Shown: positions 1 to 7,284, counted from the first letter of the stretch. The stretch is 64,000 nt of DNA from JBEKYD01 sp049509915 (GCA_049509915.1 JBEKZL010000020.1:1-64000), one strand, 5' to 3'. Notes: generated from the letters alone by a model not told the origin. Program-made: numbers and translations.

Positions 1-235
1 ACGGCCACCTGGTCCACCTTGGCCTTCCCGTCGGTGGAGTTCGAGATCGATTCTTCGATCAGATCCGCCGTATCCTTGGCCGCGGCGGCACAACGCTGGG
101 CGAGATTGCGGACCTCGTCCGCCACCACGGCGAAACCCATGCCGGCCTCTCCGGCGCGCGCCGCTTCCACCGCCGCGTTCAGGGCCAGAATGTTGGTCTG
201 AAACGAGATCTCGTCGATCACCTTGGAAATCTTTC
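1..235 (-). pseudogene. C-terminal fragment of a methyl-accepting chemotaxis protein, cut by the island and the window edge
   Basis: Read on the minus strand this stretch encodes the conserved cytoplasmic hairpin of chemotaxis receptors: DEISFQTNILALNAAVEAAR followed by a GMGFAVVADEVRNLAQR-type segment, the part that contacts CheA and CheW. The reading frame runs off the left edge of the window. Toward its 5' side (about position 235) the match stops abruptly and stop codons TGA and TAA follow at once in frame, so the fragment has no start. The matching N-terminal half of a receptor lies in the same orientation at 3650-4144, beyond a low-GC island. I infer one receptor gene interrupted by the island, with roughly 200 residues (TM2, HAMP and first methylation helix) missing from between the halves. 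The two pieces could instead come from two neighbouring receptor genes. Confidence 0.8.
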
Positions 236-237
236 AA

Positions 238-249
238 ATTTAGCGTCCA
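238..249 (+). repeat. Left imperfect terminal inverted repeat of the island
   Basis: ATTTAGCGTCCA lies right where the receptor homology ends. Its near-complement TGGAGCTAAAT, one base shorter, lies at the other boundary. The preceding bases (CAA here, GCAC on the other side) also partly agree. This is visible in the sequence; its role as a recombination end is an inference. Confidence 0.45.
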
Positions 250-385
250 GTTGGAAGGGTTACGGCGTCTGCGGGTAGAGCCTGTGGAATCTGCCAGTTT
301 CGCACGAAAAAGAGCGTAGGAACCTTCACCAGATCGTCGCCGTCACAATCCGATTTCCCGAAGGCGATCTTCCACGTTTTTGAGC

Positions 386-568
386 CTATCCCCAAATCGC
401 CAAGCAAACTCCACCGATCATCATGACCCATGCAAGACCGACAAGAGTTAATCCTGTAAAGCCCGAATCGTAGGCAGCTTCGGCCATCCGACTGCGACGA
501 ATGGAATCTCCAATTCGCACCATAAGCAGGTAGCCTAAGACCGCCACGACGATGCCCACGAATCGCAT
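386..568 (-). CDS. Small two-helix membrane protein (hypothetical)
   Basis: A 60-residue protein starting at an ATG. Residues about 3-17 and 38-57 are hydrophobic (VGIVVAVLGYLLMV and a second run ending MMIGGVCLAIWG), giving two predicted membrane helices joined by a short polar, arginine-containing loop. I do not recognise a family. It is the leftmost cargo gene of the island and points away from the divergently placed gene at 605, so the 36-bp gap between them must hold both start regions. An overlapping 63-residue reading frame on the same strand has no membrane or family signal and is a poorer candidate. Confidence 0.5.
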   Translation of the reverse strand: MRFVGIVVAVLGYLLMVRIGDSIRRSRMAEAAYDSGFTGLTLVGLAWVMMIGGVCLAIWG

Positions 569-604
569 AGAAGCCTATAATGGTACCAGTCTTGGAGCGA
601 TGAA

Positions 605-925
605 ATGAACTACGATAGCTACACTGCGGCGATCAAGGCGCTGTTGGATGAGGTCAACGGATTGACCGGCCTTGATCTTGAAATTCACCCCGGCTGGAGT
701 TGTCCAATTCTGGACGCAAGAACGATTAGCGTTGGCTATAAACTGCATCGCAGGTCGGGGGAACCCCGAACCATGAGCTTGGCGGTGGATACATTCAGTG
801 GGTTTGACTACTTGCCAGATGGCAGCACGCCTCTGAACACCAATGCCAAGGGGCAAATTGTCAAGGCCATTGAAGATTTCTGGAGTGCCGGGGCCTCGGC
901 AAAACACACATTTGTCGAAGTGTAG
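605..925 (+). CDS. Hypothetical 106-aa protein, island cargo
   Basis: A soluble acidic protein starting at an ATG about ten bases after a GGAG sequence. There is no signal peptide or membrane helix. The N-terminus is a helix-like segment (YTAAIKALLDEVNGL) and the remainder alternates like a small alpha/beta domain with a conserved-looking aromatic centre (GFDYLPDG). I cannot assign a family. The stop lies 20 bases before the Sel1-repeat gene on the same strand, so the two are probably co-transcribed. Confidence 0.55.
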   Translation: MNYDSYTAAIKALLDEVNGLTGLDLEIHPGWSCPILDARTISVGYKLHRRSGEPRTMSLAVDTFSGFDYLPDGSTPLNTNAKGQIVKAIEDFWSAGASAKHTFVEV

Positions 926-944
926 TAACCGGGGTCGTGAAAAC

Positions 945-1427
945 ATGTTGAAGCTCATTCGTCTTCTTCCGCTGCTAGTGATGTTTGCTCTGCCAACTGA
1001 GGCGTCGGATCTAAAGACTGGCGTTGACGCCTTCGATAAGGGCGACTATGCGACGGCCTTGCGGGAACTGAAGCCGCTTGCCGAAAAGGGCCAGTCTGTC
1101 GCCCAAGTCACTCTTGGACTGATGTACTACCAAGCCAACGGCGTGGCCCAAGACTATCACGAAGCGTTGAAGTGGTTTCTTCGAGCCGCAGACCAAGGTG
1201 AAGAGATGGCCCAATTAAGCCTTGGCTTCTTATACGCTGCCGGGCAAGGTGTAGATAAGGACTTCGTTCAGGCATACATGAGGCTCAGTCTTTGTGTTGC
1301 CGATCCCAACGTCGGAGCCAATTGCAGAAAGAATCGGGAGCTTGTTAGCAACCAAATGACGCCGACGCAGATTGCCGAAGGTCAGCGGCTTGCAGCGGAC
1401 TGGAAACAAAAGCACGGCAAAAAGTGA
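945..1427 (+). CDS. Secreted Sel1-repeat (TPR-like) protein
   Basis: The start at 945 is chosen because it begins a clear signal peptide (residues 1-18, a leucine-rich core ending at ALPTEA); an upstream in-frame start would bury it. The mature part carries two to three Sel1-type repeats, with motifs such as AQVTLGLMYYQANGV followed by DYHEALKWFLRAADQG and a second copy LGFLYAAGQGV. Sel1 repeats form a helical solenoid that binds other proteins, often in envelope or signalling roles. The protein is 160 residues, short for the family but complete. It follows the 106-aa gene closely and belongs to the island cargo. The binding partner is unknown. Confidence 0.8.
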   Translation: MLKLIRLLPLLVMFALPTEASDLKTGVDAFDKGDYATALRELKPLAEKGQSVAQVTLGLMYYQANGVAQDYHEALKWFLRAADQGEEMAQLSLGFLYAAGQGVDKDFVQAYMRLSLCVADPNVGANCRKNRELVSNQMTPTQIAEGQRLAADWKQKHGKK

Positions 1428-1439
1428 CTAACTAAACGC

Positions 1440-1874
1440 CTATCCAATCTCAATTGCATTTGGACAGTATTTCATCGCCATGTCGTAGGCCAATCGGTGC
1501 ATAGTGTCTGGATCTGGTGGAAAGCCGGGCATTTCTCCGAAAGTGCTGATCCAGTCAATCGTTTTCATCGCCGTAATTGCCGCTTCGGTGCCGCCGATGA
1601 TACCAGTGGTACGCACACACATGACTGCCGCAAACCGAATGTCGTGATGCTCCCTCAACAGAATGGCGGCAAGGTGACTGGCTGACTGCTTCTCCTGTTC
1701 AGTGTGTGATGGGGAATCTCTGCCGGTAAGGAGATTGGCGACAGCAGTGATTAACCGCCGATCTTCCCTTTGACCAAGCCGTCTCTGCTCCTGCAAAGCA
1801 GCTTCGCAAATGGCAATCGCAACGATATTGACGTGTCCATTCATCTTTGCGAATAGGGCTTTCTTTCCGAACAT
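1440..1874 (-). CDS. Hypothetical 144-aa protein, island cargo
   Basis: I place the start at the ATG at 1874 rather than at the upstream start at 1898 because AAGGAG lies seven bases before it. The protein is soluble and largely helical, with a central SHLAAILLREHHDIRFAAV region and a C-terminal YDMAMKYC segment; it contains two cysteines. No known domain is recognised. It converges with the Sel1-repeat gene, whose stop is 12 bases away, and lies 26 bases downstream of the next minus-strand gene, so it is probably the last gene of a minus-strand transcript. Confidence 0.55.
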   Translation of the reverse strand: MFGKKALFAKMNGHVNIVAIAICEAALQEQRRLGQREDRRLITAVANLLTGRDSPSHTEQEKQSASHLAAILLREHHDIRFAAVMCVRTTGIIGGTEAAITAMKTIDWISTFGEMPGFPPDPDTMHRLAYDMAMKYCPNAIEIG

Positions 1875-1900
1875 GGCAGATCTCCTTCTTCGTATCAAGT

Positions 1901-2335
1901 TCAGTTCGGCGTCTTAGGCGGTGAAGGCTTAGTCTGCTGGACAACAGGTTGGATCTGAGGGACTGATTTCGGCAAGAACTGGTCTCTCACAATTAGCACG
2001 ACCTGAATGACAGTTAACAGAAGCAGAGCAATGGTCAGCCAGATAATTGACTTTGTTAGTCGCTCCAACCGTTCAGAAGAGCGAACCAAGTTCTGAATCG
2101 AAGCACCTACCGTCGTGACGGTTCCTTCCAGCTTGTTCGTGACCGCTTCGACACGCTGGCCTGATTCCGTGAGACTCAGTGTTTGCGATGCGATGTTCTG
2201 CAAGAACCGGCGCTGCAACTCTTCGACGGCCATCTGGTAATAGCCCGGACTCCCGCAGCTTGCCATGATGTCATACAGCTTCTCTGTTGACACTGCCCGG
2301 ATGTCCTCAAGAGAGTAGTCCTTTTCAATACCCAC
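1901..2335 (-). CDS. Hypothetical C-terminally membrane-anchored protein
   Basis: The likely start is a GTG with GGGGAT a few bases upstream. Residues 1-50 are polar, with a tyrosine-containing segment SPGYYQMAVEELQRRFLQ; residues about 55-95 look like a coiled coil rich in valine, leucine and serine; residues about 97-117 form one membrane helix (SIIWLTIALLLLTVIQVVLIV); the tail is proline- and lysine-rich. This layout resembles small anchored adaptor proteins, but I recognise no family. It belongs to the island cargo and runs in the same direction as the neighbouring 144-aa gene. Confidence 0.55.
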   Translation of the reverse strand: MGIEKDYSLEDIRAVSTEKLYDIMASCGSPGYYQMAVEELQRRFLQNIASQTLSLTESGQRVEAVTNKLEGTVTTVGASIQNLVRSSERLERLTKSIIWLTIALLLLTVIQVVLIVRDQFLPKSVPQIQPVVQQTKPSPPKTPN

Positions 2336-2454
2336 GAGTTATCCCCATAATACGTCATCAAGACTGGTTGGTCGCCGTTGAAATATGCGTATGCGAATCC
2401 AGCAAAGCGAAGGCATCGCCCTTGTTGTGGCCGTGCAAAGTTTGTTCTCGTGTC

Positions 2455-2841
2455 TCACAGACCACGCCACGCCCACCTGTAGATCACGCCGTCTTTAGTA
2501 ACCCAAAACATCCGATAGACTCTCCACTGGTAGGTTTGGCCCGGATTATAGGTGGTATGACTGGTGGCGCTTCCCCAAACCGTGCTCCCGGTGGCAGTTG
2601 CGCTTCCGGTGGTTTGAGTGGTGGATGACCCCGGCGTGGTGTATGAACGTGTCGCCGTCCACACCATTACCCTTCCGCCCGATCCATCATCGAACACTTG
2701 ATCGGGTGGTCCCCAACTAGCCATAAGGTCGTTGAAATTATGCCCTTGCCAACTGGTCATCACCTTGTTCATCCTGGCAGCGCAGCCGGTAAGAGTGATG
2801 AGGATTAGCAGAACTGTTGAAAAAGTGGCAAGCCGTTTCAT
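2455..2841 (-). CDS. Small lipoprotein with Ser/Thr-rich middle
   Basis: The first 20 residues are a lipoprotein signal peptide with lipobox LTGC, so cysteine 20 is the predicted lipid attachment site. The sequence after it (GHNFNDLMASWGPPDQVF, then a C-terminal YQWRVYRMFWVTKDGVIY block) follows the pattern of small BamE/SmpA-like envelope lipoproteins, in which a WG.P motif is followed by a strand ending in DG.I. Between the two blocks lies an unusual run of about 30 residues made almost only of Thr, Ser, Gly and Ala. The assignment to a BamE-like fold is an inference from pattern only. It is part of the island cargo. Confidence 0.6.
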   Translation of the reverse strand: MKRLATFSTVLLILITLTGCAARMNKVMTSWQGHNFNDLMASWGPPDQVFDDGSGGRVMVWTATRSYTTPGSSTTQTTGSATATGSTVWGSATSHTTYNPGQTYQWRVYRMFWVTKDGVIYRWAWRGL

Positions 2842-2952
2842 AGCTCTCTCGCTTCTCGTTCGGGGAGAATATCCCTCAACAATCGTACACCACCGGACAG
2901 GACTGAAAGGAGAAAAGGCCCTCGAAAAACTCTGGTGCCGTCCGGGAACGCT

Positions 2953-3624
2953 TCACAATCCTTGGCGCACAGCGTGATGCTTGAGAATTTGATTCACGGC
3001 GAATCCGTGCCAACGCTTGCCTGGAGTGCGTGTCGGGACGCCATCGTCGTTCAAGGTGGCCGCAATGCGATCAAACGCCATGCCAGAAGCTCTGAGTTCC
3101 TGCATGTGGGCAATAATGGCTAGTTCGTCTTCCGTCGCACCGTACGGCTTCCTGCCCTCACAGCGGCCAGTTCTGGCCTTCATTCGCTGCCGTGCCCCAC
3201 GGAGCTTCAAAACGATATTGGCCTTTTCACATTGGGCAATGGCACCCTGGAATTGACGGAACATAACCCGGTACGGATCGTCTTTCAAGAGGTCCGGTTC
3301 CTCTGCGGAAATCAGTTCAAAGCCGTGGCGCTTCAGTTCGGCAATGATGCTCTCCTGGACGGATAGGCTGCGTGCAAGGCGATCCAGTCGTTCGATCAAA
3401 ATCTGTTTGACGCCATTTGCGTGGAGCGCCGCCAGCATCTCCATGAAAGCGGGCCGGTCCTTCAGTTCTCTCTCTCCGCTGACGCCACGTTCTTTGAAGA
3501 TCCGAACCACTTTGATGTCGTTGGCAGCGGCGTAGAGGTTGATGCTCTGAAGTTGGCGTGTGTATCCATCACCGGCCTCTTGCGCCTTGCCGCTCACTCT
3601 CAGGTACGCAAATGCCTTTGCCAT
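2953..3624 (-). CDS. Serine recombinase (resolvase/invertase family)
   Basis: Residues 1-140 form a serine-recombinase catalytic domain: the nucleophile serine sits in YLRVSGKAQ, and the conserved arginine cluster is seen in ERLDRLARS. The C-terminal 80 residues (GRKPYG followed by a helix-turn-helix-like segment SGMAFDRIAATLNDDGVPT and a WHGFAVNQILK helix) match the beginning of the DNA-binding Recombinase domain. The protein is 223 residues, the size of resolvases and invertases rather than of large phage integrases. It lies 26 bases inside the right edge of the island and points inward, as expected for an element-encoded enzyme. Its promoter must lie in the few bases up to the boundary or come from the disrupted receptor gene. 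Confidence 0.9.
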   Translation of the reverse strand: MAKAFAYLRVSGKAQEAGDGYTRQLQSINLYAAANDIKVVRIFKERGVSGERELKDRPAFMEMLAALHANGVKQILIERLDRLARSLSVQESIIAELKRHGFELISAEEPDLLKDDPYRVMFRQFQGAIAQCEKANIVLKLRGARQRMKARTGRCEGRKPYGATEDELAIIAHMQELRASGMAFDRIAATLNDDGVPTRTPGKRWHGFAVNQILKHHAVRQGL

Positions 3625-3637
3625 GTAAAGTCCATTA

Positions 3638-3648
3638 TGGAGCTAAAT
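3638..3648 (-). repeat. Right imperfect terminal inverted repeat of the island
   Basis: TGGAGCTAAAT pairs with ATTTAGCGTCCA at the left end with one unpaired base. It lies directly at the point where the receptor reading frame loses similarity. Confidence 0.45.
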
Positions 3649-3649
3649 G

Positions 3650-4144
3650 TGCAAAGAGCCTCGGCAGCGCCGGCGGCGGCTTGCCTCCGGTCGTGATCCA
3701 CCAAGGCGAGAATTGCGGCGCGAGCTTGTACGAAGGCCGGATCGGCCTCCCCCATGTACTTGTCGAAGGCTTCCTTCTTCGTTCCAGCGGCGTGGTGACG
3801 TTGCCGTACAACGAGCGGGCGTCGGACTCGACAACGCTGTTTTCATAAGCCTGGAGGTCGCCCTGCATCTTGGTCTTCAGCTCATCCATCCTCTGCTCCA
3901 CGGCCGGCAGGATACTGGGATCGGCGGTCGCCATATGCTTCCATGCATTACCCCGGTACGCCTGGAAGTCGCTCTCGATTGTGGCAACGGCGGCACTCCT
4001 TGTCCGAAGCGCGATGACCGATTGCAGTTGGCCATCGATCGCGCCGAAGTTGTAGGCGGCGGTGCCTCCCAGCACGACGGTAAGAAAAACCAGCACAGCG
4101 CTGGACGACCCGAATTTCTTTCCTATGGTCAAGCGTGATCTCAT
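3650..4144 (-). pseudogene. N-terminal fragment of a methyl-accepting chemotaxis protein (four-helix-bundle sensor), frameshifted
   Basis: The start is the ATG at 4144, preceded by AGAGGG. Residues 1-35 hold the basic leader and first membrane helix (SSAVLVFLTVVLGGTAAYNF), and the following residues are a four-helix-bundle ligand-binding domain (MRSRLTIGKKFG... to DLQAYENSVVESDARSLYGN). Around 3790 the frame changes: the first frame continues as low-complexity nonsense, whereas the shifted frame continues the domain as TKKEAFDKYMGEADPAF and ILALVDHDRRQAA. One lost base explains this. The domain then ends at the island boundary. TM2, HAMP and the signalling region are absent here; a signalling fragment lies at 1-235. 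Both the frameshift and the insertion make the receptor non-functional. Confidence 0.8.
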
Positions 4145-4352
4145 TTTCCCTCTTAGTCTTCCAATTCCGCGCGGCTTCCGATGATTGTCCGCGAGTGCGG
4201 CCATACAGCCCCGCAGTTACTATATCGGCGGAATTCGCGAGCCCTGTAGAGAGCTTTTCGAAAAGTAATTGAGCAAGTGGGGTCAGCGGGGCGCGCTTCT
4301 GGCGGCCAGACAACTACGACGCGCGTTGAAGGTCGGCGCCGGCGGCGCGTTG

Positions 4353-5156
4353 CTATTCCGCGTCCTCCGCCAGCACGCGAAACAGTTCCGGTGGCGGCGC
4401 CGGTTTTTGCTCTTCGCCGCCCTCCAGGTCCAGGTAGCGCGTATCCAGCAGGCGGCCGGTTTCGAGGTTGCCCATTGCCGAGAGAATGTTTTCCTTCAGG
4501 TGCGGGTACTCCTGTTCGAGCGAAGCGAACAGGCCGCGCAGCGAGCGCCGCACCGTGCCAGTCCGCTGCGAGCAGCCGCACGGGACGATGGGCACGCCAC
4601 GCGATGCGGCGTAGGCGCGGGTGATTTCCTCGGTGACAAACACCAGCGGGCGGATCAGGCGATATTCGTGGGCGCGAGAGAAAGTGACCGGCGGCAGCGC
4701 GCTCAGCTTCCCGGTGAACATGGTGTTGCGCAGCAGCGCTTCGCAGAAGTCGTCGGCCGTGTGCCCGAAGGCGATTACGTTGGCGCCCAGATTGTGAGCG
4801 ATTTCGTAGACCGCGCGGCGGCGGTAACGGCTACATAGATCGCAGCCGTGACCGGGCTGGTCCTCGAGGAGCTTGAGCGAAGGCGCGTCGCGGAAATAAG
4901 TCCAGGCAACGCCGCGCTGGCGCAGGTACTCGCCCAGAGGTTCGATGGGCCGCAGGAATTTACCCTGTTCCACGGTGAACGCGCAGACGGAGAATTCGAT
5001 GGGCGCGCGCTTTTCGAGCAACAGCAAGGCTTCGAGCAGGGTTGCCGAATCCTTGCCGCCCGAAAGCGCTACGGCCACGCGGTCGCCTTCGCGAATCATC
5101 TTGAAGCGTCGAATCGCCTCGCCGACTTTGCGCAGCAGTGTTTTTTCCAGATCCAC
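4353..5156 (-). CDS. ttcA: tRNA 2-thiocytidine biosynthesis protein TtcA
   Basis: TtcA thiolates cytidine 32 of certain tRNAs in an ATP-dependent reaction using an iron-sulfur cluster. The PP-loop that binds ATP is SGGKDS at residues 32-37. The cluster cysteines are seen as CDLC near residue 107 and a further one in PCGCSQ near residue 194. The 267-aa length fits the bacterial family. The start is a GTG at 5156; a perfect TATAAT lies eight bases upstream, so the message may be leaderless. The gene is monocistronic as far as can be seen: its upstream side is a 358-bp region with only a tiny possible gene, and the broken chemotaxis receptor lies downstream. Confidence 0.9.
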   Translation of the reverse strand: MDLEKTLLRKVGEAIRRFKMIREGDRVAVALSGGKDSATLLEALLLLEKRAPIEFSVCAFTVEQGKFLRPIEPLGEYLRQRGVAWTYFRDAPSLKLLEDQPGHGCDLCSRYRRRAVYEIAHNLGANVIAFGHTADDFCEALLRNTMFTGKLSALPPVTFSRAHEYRLIRPLVFVTEEITRAYAASRGVPIVPCGCSQRTGTVRRSLRGLFASLEQEYPHLKENILSAMGNLETGRLLDTRYLDLEGGEEQKPAPPPELFRVLAEDAE

Positions 5157-5164
5157 TATTAGCG

Positions 5165-5170
5165 ATTATA
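5165..5170 (-). promoter_or_regulatory. Candidate -10 box of ttcA
   Basis: TATAAT on the minus strand ends eight bases before the GTG start of ttcA, which places the expected transcription start at or next to the start codon. No good -35 hexamer is visible at the usual distance. Confidence 0.4.
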
Positions 5171-5298
5171 GCGGGGCGACCCCGGTTCGCCGTTTGGGTG
5201 GCTAGCCGTTTGCCGTGCCCTCCTCGGGCGGATCCGGAACGAGACCCGAACCGGCCCGCCGCCCGCTTTGCCCGGGTGGGAAGCGCGGAATTTCTCGA

Positions 5299-5445
5299 TC
5301 ATGGGGGCGTTAACAGCCTCTGGAACTGTTCGACGGCGATGCAAAACACGAAGCCGAGAACAAAGATTCCGATGCTCAGCCATATCTTACCGGGGAGGTT
5401 GCACCGGTACAGGGGTACGCGCCAGACGGTTGCGAACCGGGTCAT
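5299..5445 (-). CDS. Possible small single-span membrane protein (48 aa)
   Basis: An ATG-started frame of 48 codons. Residues about 20-38 (IWLSIGIFVLGFVFCIAVEQ) form one good membrane helix preceded by a basic segment, so the inside-positive pattern is right for a small inner-membrane protein. It lies downstream of motB on the same strand. Support is limited to the hydrophobic pattern and position; no family is recognised and no strong ribosome site is seen. Confidence 0.3.
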   Translation of the reverse strand: MTRFATVWRVPLYRCNLPGKIWLSIGIFVLGFVFCIAVEQFQRLLTPP

Positions 5446-5514
5446 CTATGCCGTTTGATCGGCACCCACGGCGATTCCCTGCAGTAGGAACTCCCGATCT
5501 TCACCCACGAGCCG

Positions 5515-6291
5515 TCAGGGCTGGCTGTCGCTCACCTCCTGCCCGAATTTCACTACCAGGGAGATGCGGCGGTTGGCGGGATCGTTGGGCGCGTTGGGCC
5601 GCAGCAGGTGCTGATCGGCAAAGCCGCGCACTTCCACAATTTGCTCGGGGCGCACGCCGTGCGCGTGCAGGATGCGGCGCGCGACGTTGGCGCGTTCGAC
5701 GGAGAGTTCCCAGTTGCCGTAGGCCGAATTCGGGCCCTGATCGCGAAAGGGGCGAGCGTCGGTATGGCCTTCAATCACCAGGAGGTTGGGCAATTGCGCC
5801 ATCTGCGCGGCCAGCCCCGCCAACAGCCTTTCCCCGGCGGGTGTAGGGTTGATGCTCCCACTGGGAAAAAACAAACCCTGCTCGGTTTCGAGCAGGTCGA
5901 TACGCAGTCCCTCGCCGGTGACGCTGAATTGCACGTTCTGCCGCAGCCGTTCCAGATCCGGCGTCCGTTCCAGGGCGGCTTCAATCTCATGCCGCACGTC
6001 GCTCATGGTACGCCTTTCGACTTTCAGCCCCTCGCCGGAATGGGCCGGACCGGCGCCCATTTTGCGGGTATAGCCGCGCGGATCGTGAAAGTAACCGCTA
6101 ACCGAGTTCTTGACGCGGTCGCTGGCGCTCATCATCCAGAGCACGATAAACAGGGCCATCAGCGCGGTCACGAAATCGGCGTAAGCCATCTTCCAGGCGC
6201 CGCCGCGGCTGGCCGGATGGCTGCGCCGCACTCCGGCAGGCGCCCATGGCTCGCCATCAGTTGGTTCTTGAGGAATCGTGCGGCGCGGCAT
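5515..6291 (-). CDS. motB: Flagellar motor stator protein MotB
   Basis: MotB anchors the stator to peptidoglycan and carries the aspartate that conducts protons. Here the single membrane helix (residues about 38-54) begins with AYADFVTALMALFIVLWMM, and aspartate 39 is the proton-binding residue. A periplasmic linker is followed by an OmpA-like peptidoglycan-binding domain with VIEGHTDARPF, LSVERANVARRIL and NRRISLVV. Length 258 is normal. The start codon lies inside the 3' end of motA, an overlap of 35 bases, typical of translationally coupled motAB. With the receptor remnant nearby it suggests that the organism or its ancestor is motile. Confidence 0.93.
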   Translation of the reverse strand: MPRRTIPQEPTDGEPWAPAGVRRSHPASRGGAWKMAYADFVTALMALFIVLWMMSASDRVKNSVSGYFHDPRGYTRKMGAGPAHSGEGLKVERRTMSDVRHEIEAALERTPDLERLRQNVQFSVTGEGLRIDLLETEQGLFFPSGSINPTPAGERLLAGLAAQMAQLPNLLVIEGHTDARPFRDQGPNSAYGNWELSVERANVARRILHAHGVRPEQIVEVRGFADQHLLRPNAPNDPANRRISLVVKFGQEVSDSQP

Positions 6292-7180
6292 CGTGTACTC
6301 CTTGAGGCAGCGGAACTACGGGGATGCGGGCGTCGCGGCGAATGGTGGCTTCCAGTTCGAGAAACGACGGACGCAACTCCACCGGAATCGAGCGCCGCGC
6401 ATACTCCACGGCCAAAATTGGCGAGGCGCCGCGTGCAAACGCCACCATTCCCGTGCGCAACACCTCGAGGAACTGGGTGTGCTGCTCGGCGAGATGGCCC
6501 AGTCGCGTGGCCAGGGGCCCGGCGACGCCGTAACAGAGCACAATGCCGAGAAAGGTGCCCACCAGCGCCGCGGCGACCTTCTGGCCGACCGTCTCCGGCG
6601 CGGCGCCAATCGCCTGCATGGTGTTGACCACGCCCAGCACGGCGGCCACTATCCCCAGTCCCGGTAACGCGTCGGCCACCGCGCTGAGGGCCACCACGGG
6701 CTCCTGGCGGCCGCGCCGCTGCACGTCGATGTCGTGGTCCATCAGATGATCCAGTTCGCGCGGCGTGGTGGCGCCGATCACCAGCATGCGCAGCGAATCG
6801 CAAACGAAATCGCGGGTTTCCGGATCGCTCAGCAGGGCCGGATAGCGGGAGAAGATCTCGCTCTCTTCGGGCTGTTCCACGTGCGCTTCAAGCGCATTGG
6901 CTCCAACCCGCTGCACCAGTCCGAAAACCTCGTATAACATGCGCAGATAGCGCAAGTACGCGTCGGGATGGAGGGTGGGAGGGCGAAAAATCGACATCAT
7001 GCCCCCGGCCATTTTGCGGATTACACGCGGCGGATTGGAAACCAGGATGATGCCGATGGCGGCACCGCCCACGATCAGCAATTCGGCCGGTTGCAGCAGT
7101 ACATATAGATTGCCGCGCTCCAGAAGGAATCCTCCCAGAACCGCGGCGAGAACCAGGACGAACCCAAGGATTGCGTACAT
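6257..7180 (-). CDS. motA: Flagellar motor stator protein MotA
   Basis: MotA forms the stator channel with MotB and turns the rotor. Four membrane helices can be seen: residues about 3-19, 29-47, 172-192 (LPGLGIVAAVLGVVNTM) and 203-223 (VGTFLGIVLCYGVAGPLA). The large cytoplasmic loop between helices 2 and 3 holds the charged residues expected to touch FliG, and the PGLGIVAAVLG segment with its proline is the family signature. The tail is longer than in the enteric protein and overlaps motB by 35 bases. No clear ribosome site was seen before the ATG. Confidence 0.92.
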   Translation of the reverse strand: MYAILGFVLVLAAVLGGFLLERGNLYVLLQPAELLIVGGAAIGIILVSNPPRVIRKMAGGMMSIFRPPTLHPDAYLRYLRMLYEVFGLVQRVGANALEAHVEQPEESEIFSRYPALLSDPETRDFVCDSLRMLVIGATTPRELDHLMDHDIDVQRRGRQEPVVALSAVADALPGLGIVAAVLGVVNTMQAIGAAPETVGQKVAAALVGTFLGIVLCYGVAGPLATRLGHLAEQHTQFLEVLRTGMVAFARGASPILAVEYARRSIPVELRPSFLELEATIRRDARIPVVPLPQGVHDAAPHDSSRTN

Positions 7181-7198
7181 AAGTTATGTAGCCGGACA

Positions 7199-7258
7199 AA
7201 GGGGACCGGGTTACCGGTTCCTGTAAAGGCACACATCGACCGGAAGGAGCCGTCCCCA
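7199..7258. repeat. Imperfect inverted repeat upstream of motA (possible palindromic repeat remnant)
   Basis: GGGGACCGG at the left and CCGTCCCC at the right face each other across about 45 bases between motA and the glycosyltransferase gene, with an inner palindrome ACCGGGTTACCGGT. The GGGGAC/GTCCCC ends recall REP-type elements. It may be a transcription end for the gene at 7285-8817, or a mobile-repeat remnant. Confidence 0.3.
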
Positions 7259-7284
7259 ATTGTCCCGATGACGTTCTCAGTTTC

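Larger units (their letters stand above)
236..3650. mobile_element. Serine-recombinase island inserted in a chemotaxis receptor gene
   Basis: About 3.4 kb of sequence separates the two halves of the receptor. It is visibly poorer in G+C than the flanks and its gene starts and codon use look different. It encodes a 223-aa serine recombinase at its right end, facing leftward, and six small genes: one short membrane protein, two plus-strand genes and three minus-strand genes including a lipoprotein. The ends carry a short imperfect inverted repeat, ATTTAGCGTCCA at 238-249 and TGGAGCTAAAT at 3638-3648. No target duplication can be recognised because part of the receptor is missing. Members of the recombinase family catalyse integration, excision or inversion, so I infer a self-mobilising or formerly mobile cargo element. 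The exact ends are uncertain by a few bases. Confidence 0.7.
5157..5514. other. Intergenic region between ttcA and motB
   Basis: This 358-bp stretch holds no long reading frame. It contains the TATAAT of ttcA at 5165-5170 and one possible 48-codon minus-strand gene at 5299-5445. I see no tRNA or clear terminator in the rest. Confidence 0.5.

Noticed and set aside
240..431. 63-codon minus-strand frame at the left end of the island
   Set aside because: It overlaps the start of a better small membrane-protein gene in another frame and shows no hydrophobic, repeat or family signal.
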